Of a stretch of DNA of 9,506 nucleotides, positions 6,853-9,506 are shown piece by piece (position 1 is the stretch's first letter; each line of letters starts with the position of its first letter). Under the pieces are notes generated by a model, which searched no databases, was not told the DNA's origin, and saw nothing but the letters and a program-made list of their open reading frames with translations. The stretch is from Bacillota bacterium (GTDB taxonomy: Bacteria > Bacillota > Syntrophomonadia > Syntrophomonadales > Syntrophomonadaceae): NCBI GenBank assembly GCA_017861475.1, contig JAGFXV010000031.1, forward strand, positions 1 to 9,506, written 5' to 3'. The translations under genes were made by a program, and so were the position numbers.

Positions 6853-7326
6853 TTAACCGTTATTAATCAATACTACAGCCTGGGCAGCAATTCCCTCTCC
6901 CTGGCCTTCCCAGCCCAATCCTTCTGTAGTAGTTGCTTTAACACTGACCTGATCTGGCTTTATTTTCAGGATAAAAGCAATATTGGAGCATATGGTGGGT
7001 ATATAGGCAGCCAGTCTTGGTGATTGAGCAATCACCGTGCTATCTATATTATCGATTCGCCAGCCGCGGGCCTGCAGCAGACTGCCAACCCGTTCCAACA
7101 GAATTCGGCTGTCAATGTCTTTAAATTCCTGACTACTGTCAGGAAAATGCTGTCCTATGTCTCCCAGAGCGGCAGCACCAAGCAAAGCATCACAAATTGC
7201 ATGCAACAGCACATCCGCATCAGAATGGCCCAAAAGTCCCTTGGGGAAAGGTATTTCCACTCCTCCGAGCACCAACCTGCGTCCTTCTGCCAGACGATGC
7301 ACATCGTATCCTGTCCCGATTCGCAT
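6853..7326 (-). CDS. ispF: 2-C-methyl-D-erythritol 2,4-cyclodiphosphate synthase IspF
   Basis: It closes the ring of the CDP-methylerythritol phosphate intermediate, releasing CMP, in the MEP route to isoprenoid precursors. The 157-residue protein has the family's metal ligands D8, H10 (YDVHRL) and H42. The signature [19 protein letters not shown] is at 33-51, and the C-terminal [22 protein letters not shown] forms the nucleotide-binding end. Length is typical of stand-alone IspF. The ATG has AGAGG nearby upstream, and the gene starts 17 bases after the ispD stop. ispD and ispF are separate here, not fused as in some proteobacteria. Confidence 0.98.
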   Translation of the reverse strand: MRIGTGYDVHRLAEGRRLVLGGVEIPFPKGLLGHSDADVLLHAICDALLGAAALGDIGQHFPDSSQEFKDIDSRILLERVGSLLQARGWRIDNIDSTVIAQSPRLAAYIPTICSNIAFILKIKPDQVSVKATTTEGLGWEGQGEGIAAQAVVLINNG

Positions 7327-7343
7327 AGACTTACCTCTCTTCT

Positions 7344-8039
7344 TTAATCCATTCGGGCCAGCAGGTTTTGCATAATGATCAGATCAAGCGGGGTGGTGAT
7401 TTTAATATTATCATAATCTCCTTCCACCACTTTCACCTGACCGATATATTTTTCAAACAGGGCGGCGTCATCGGTCGCATAAAAGCCTTCCTCATCCGCA
7501 TACTTGTAAGCAGTAAATAATTCTTTGAATTTAAATACCTGTGGAGTTTGAATGGAATAGATTACGTTTCTGTCCAGTGTCTGGCGTACAAATGAATCCT
7601 TGTTAACCATTTTTATGGTATCGCGGCTGGGCACTCCCGGTATAGCGGCGCCCCATTCCTCAGCCTCAGCCAGCAACCGGATGAGGACATCTGCTGATAG
7701 CAACGGCCGCGCACCGTCATGCACAGCTACAAAATCAGTATCTGAGCCAAGGTATTGCAGAGCCGCCCACACCGAGTCCTGTCTCTGCTGACCGCCAGTT
7801 AAAACAGCGGATACCTTTTGGTATTTATTCTTTTCAATAATTTCGTGCCGGCAGTAATCAAGTTCTTTGACACTGGTAACCACAACAATTTCATCTACTA
7901 TGTCCTGTTTCTCGAAAAAGTCCAAGGAATATGCAATTACCGGTTTATTGTTCAGCATAATAAACTGTTTGTTGGTTTTTGTCCCCATGCGGCTTCCCTG
8001 GCCTGCGGCCGCAACAACAACCCTAAGGTTGTCAGCCAT
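7344..8039 (-). CDS. ispD: 2-C-methyl-D-erythritol 4-phosphate cytidylyltransferase IspD
   Basis: It joins methylerythritol 4-phosphate to CTP to give CDP-methylerythritol in the MEP isoprenoid pathway. The 231-residue protein has the glycine-rich CTP-binding loop [10 protein letters not shown] (10-19) with NKQF after it, including K24. It also has [13 protein letters not shown] (82-94), [10 protein letters not shown] (105-114), and further on [18 protein letters not shown] and the YATDDA substrate region. It is complete. The ATG overlaps the last 8 bases of the preceding PIN/TRAM gene, and AGAGGTG lies 7 bases upstream, so translation is probably coupled. Its product passes through IspE, not encoded here, before reaching IspF. 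Confidence 0.98.
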   Translation of the reverse strand: MADNLRVVVAAAGQGSRMGTKTNKQFIMLNNKPVIAYSLDFFEKQDIVDEIVVVTSVKELDYCRHEIIEKNKYQKVSAVLTGGQQRQDSVWAALQYLGSDTDFVAVHDGARPLLSADVLIRLLAEAEEWGAAIPGVPSRDTIKMVNKDSFVRQTLDRNVIYSIQTPQVFKFKELFTAYKYADEEGFYATDDAALFEKYIGQVKVVEGDYDNIKITTPLDLIIMQNLLARMD

Positions 8040-9141
8040 ACAAATTCACCTCTTGTGTTTTTACATTTGGCAAAGTCATGCTATCCAGTGATGTTTCTTC
8101 TTCTTTGATTTTGCGGGTAAAAATCATGCGTCCAGCAGCAGTTTGAAAAACACTTGTCACCAGCACTTCAAGATTATTACCCAGTTCATGCTGGGCATCC
8201 TCTACCACTACCATGGTTCCGTCTTCCAAATAACCGACCCCCTGACCGGGTTCCCGACCGGCTTTAAGAACACTGATCGACATTGTTTCTCCCGGATAAA
8301 CAACCACCTTGACGGCATTGGTCAATTCGTTGATATTAAGCACTGTAATGCCCTGAAGCTCTGCCACCTTGTTCAGGTTGTAGTCGTTGGTAATGATACT
8401 GGCATTGATCAGCTTGCATAGTTTTATCAGTTTCATATCAACTTCTTTTTCTTCCGGGATATCCGTTTCAATTATATCAATTTTTATATTAGAATGCTGA
8501 TTCATTTTAGATAAGAGTTCCAACCCCCGACGGCCCTTGGCTCGTCTGAGATTGTCCGATGAATCGGCTATATGCTGCAATTCTTCAACTACAAATAGTG
8601 GAACCAGCAAGTTTCCTTCCAGAAATTTGCTCAGAGCAACATCATATATGCGACCATCAATAATTGCACTGGTATCTATTACTTTGCAGGTACCCCCATT
8701 ATTTTCGTGCGCTTCTGGTTTTTCATGGCCTATGGGCAACAGTTGCCAAAGTTCCAGCGCCCGACGGGTTCCAATCCGCAATCCCAAATAACCGCAGAGC
8801 ATAAATATGGTCAGCGTCAGATAACCTCCCAACCCCCTGATTAAAGAAAGCGGGTAGCATGTAACCAATCCCAGCAATACACCTACCGTCAACCCCAGCA
8901 ATCCGCCGATCATGATCTCAAGTGAAGTATTGTCCAGCAGACGATTAAATTTTCTGATGCCTCTGCGTGCTGCTTTGAAAATCACGCGAAATAGAAGGTA
9001 AAAAATTGCCGCAGCGGCCAGACCGGCAGCAATACGCCAAACGACTTCCAGCTGCAGGTAAAGACCGGTAAAATAGCTGACCCATAAACCAGCTATCAGG
9101 GCAAACATAAGCATCGAACTAAACATAAATTTCTTATACAT
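8032..9141 (-). CDS. Membrane-anchored PIN/TRAM domain protein (YacL family)
   Basis: The 369-residue protein begins with four hydrophobic segments, at about residues 7-28, 33-54, 74-96 and 104-124. A cytoplasmic PIN nuclease-type domain follows from about 152 to 275, starting KVIDTSAIIDGRIYDV. Its acidic site residues are seen as D156, E187 (VVEEL), D235 and D253 (ITNDYNL). A C-terminal TRAM domain, a predicted RNA-binding fold, runs from about 281 to 345 (YPGETMSISVLKAGREPGQG through the end of MIFTRKI). This architecture and position before ispD match B. subtilis YacL. The RNA target and cellular role of this family are not established to my knowledge. The ATG has a strong GGAGG 8-9 bases upstream, and a promoter lies in the divergent region. 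It is the first gene of the leftward cluster here, whereas in Bacillus disA and radA precede it. Confidence 0.93.
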   Translation of the reverse strand: MYKKFMFSSMLMFALIAGLWVSYFTGLYLQLEVVWRIAAGLAAAAIFYLLFRVIFKAARRGIRKFNRLLDNTSLEIMIGGLLGLTVGVLLGLVTCYPLSLIRGLGGYLTLTIFMLCGYLGLRIGTRRALELWQLLPIGHEKPEAHENNGGTCKVIDTSAIIDGRIYDVALSKFLEGNLLVPLFVVEELQHIADSSDNLRRAKGRRGLELLSKMNQHSNIKIDIIETDIPEEKEVDMKLIKLCKLINASIITNDYNLNKVAELQGITVLNINELTNAVKVVVYPGETMSISVLKAGREPGQGVGYLEDGTMVVVEDAQHELGNNLEVLVTSVFQTAAGRMIFTRKIKEEETSLDSMTLPNVKTQEVNLYG

Positions 9142-9182
9142 AAATACACCTCCACCTGATATTGTGGCGGTAAATTATGTAA

Positions 9183-9212
9183 ATTATACTGATGTATAAC
9201 TATTTATGTTAA
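9183..9212 (-). promoter_or_regulatory. Promoter of the PIN/TRAM-ispD-ispF-gltX unit
   Basis: The minus strand shows TTAACA (9207-9212), an 18-base spacer and TATAAT (9183-9188), followed by a leader of about 35 bases before the ATG at 9141. A 6-base inverted repeat, TTATAC-TGAT-GTATAA at 9184-9199, overlaps the -10 box and spacer. Confidence 0.7.
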
Positions 9213-9246
9213 GCGGTGACTAAATCGACCGGCAAATTTGGCCGTT

Positions 9247-9279
9247 ATGTCCCGCAATATAAGTTATTTATTGGGACAT
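9247..9279. repeat. Inverted repeat between the two divergent promoters
   Basis: ATGTCCC (9247-9253) and GGGACAT (9273-9279) are perfect complements. Inside them AATA (9256-9259) pairs with TATT (9269-9272) after a two-base bulge. The element lies upstream of both -35 boxes, so by the predicted starts neither transcript contains it. It has no T-run and does not look like a terminator. A protein-binding site is possible but unproven. Confidence 0.6.
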
Positions 9280-9327
9280 GAAGACGAAGAATGATCCTTA
9301 GGCATGAATTATGATGGAGTTCCTCAA

Positions 9328-9357
9328 TTGACAAAGTTTAAATGACAGGGCTATACT
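9328..9357 (+). promoter_or_regulatory. Promoter of the rightward unidentified gene
   Basis: TTGACA (9328-9333) and TATACT (9352-9357) are separated by 18 bases. Transcription would start near 9364, leaving about 30 bases before the ATG at 9395. Confidence 0.75.
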
Positions 9358-9375
9358 GATAAAAAGCCAGTATGA

Positions 9376-9394
9376 AAAGGGGCGGAACCTCTTT
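9376..9394 (+). promoter_or_regulatory. Hairpin covering the ribosome site of the rightward gene
   Basis: AAAGGGG (9376-9382) can pair with CCTCTTT (9388-9394) around the loop CGGAA, with one G-U pair. The AAGGGG ribosome-site candidate lies in the 5' arm, and the ATG follows the 3' arm directly. This could reduce translation start, but that is inference. Confidence 0.45.
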
Positions 9395-9506
9395 ATGAAA
9401 GACCTGATTTGTGATGAGTTTCAAAATACGGTTGACAATCTGCTTATTCGTCATCATAGTGTTTTGGATGTAACTTCCAAACTAAACGAAGCGACCTGCC
9501 GGGTAA
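9395..9506 (+). CDS. Unidentified protein, N-terminal part only (cut by window)
   Basis: An open frame from ATG at 9395 runs to the window edge with 37 complete codons and no stop. The visible residues (MKDLICDEFQNTVDNLLIRH and on through HSVLDVTSKLNEATCRV) are charged and amphipathic, fitting a helical soluble protein with no signal or membrane segment. I do not recognise the function with confidence. It resembles in style short helical proteins often found beside radA/disA/PIN-TRAM genes in Clostridia, but this is a weak recollection. Support for its being a real gene is the good promoter 38 bases upstream and the divergent placement. The start is less firm: the nearest purine-rich ribosome site is about 12 bases away and lies in a possible hairpin. 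An eight-codon upstream ORF (9372-9398) overlaps the start. Confidence 0.65.
   Translation, partial: MKDLICDEFQNTVDNLLIRHHSVLDVTSKLNEATCRV

Noticed and set aside
1..9506. Mobile elements, CRISPR arrays, tRNA or rRNA genes, prophage or defence genes
   Set aside because: Reading both strands by eye I saw no repeat arrays, transposase motifs, target-site duplications or tRNA-like cloverleafs. The content is ordinary housekeeping genes.

Overview
This is a conserved housekeeping block of a Bacillota (Firmicutes) chromosome. The gene order matches the well-known radA/disA-side cluster of Bacillus and Clostridia that runs from the PIN/TRAM membrane protein (YacL) through ispD, ispF, gltX, cysS, mrnC and rlmB to sigH. 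A close match to the sporulation sigma factor SigH, a cysteine-type T-box leader, strong GGAGG ribosome sites and TTG/GTG starts all fit a Gram-positive-lineage, probably spore-forming organism. FAD-dependent thymidylate synthase and moderate base composition suggest a clostridial or Negativicutes-type anaerobe. That placement is inference, since there is no rRNA or other phylogenetic marker here.

Layout: all genes but one lie on the minus strand, so transcription runs from right to left. At the far right (9142-9394) a divergent intergenic region carries a promoter in each direction and a long imperfect inverted repeat. From it the plus strand starts an unidentified gene that is cut by the window edge. 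The minus strand starts the main cluster: PIN/TRAM protein (8032-9141), ispD (7344-8039), ispF (6853-7326) and gltX (5376-6833), with gaps of 19 bases or less or short overlaps. A second promoter with perfect consensus hexamers overlaps the gltX stop codon. It leads into a complete T-box riboswitch with a UGC (Cys) specifier, then cysS (3466-5067), mrnC (3084-3479, overlapping cysS), thyX (2305-2997), a membrane-anchored DUF1287 protein (1539-2264) and rlmB (786-1526). A third strong promoter (717-746) then drives sigH (1-655, last codons cut off).

The genes serve isoprenoid precursor synthesis (ispD, ispF), aminoacylation (gltX, cysS), rRNA maturation and modification (mrnC, rlmB), dTMP synthesis (thyX), a probable cell-envelope cysteine hydrolase (DUF1287) and the switch to stationary phase or sporulation (sigH). 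Compared with Bacillus subtilis, cysE is missing between gltX and cysS, and yacP (rae1) is missing between rlmB and sigH. thyX and the DUF1287 gene are present between mrnC and rlmB instead.

I found no mobile element, CRISPR array, tRNA or rRNA, and no clearly new multi-gene system. The points most worth a second look are the divergent control region with its palindrome, the start region of the unidentified plus-strand gene (a small upstream ORF and hairpin), the EF-hand-like loop in the DUF1287 protein, and the predicted G-U contact in the T-box.
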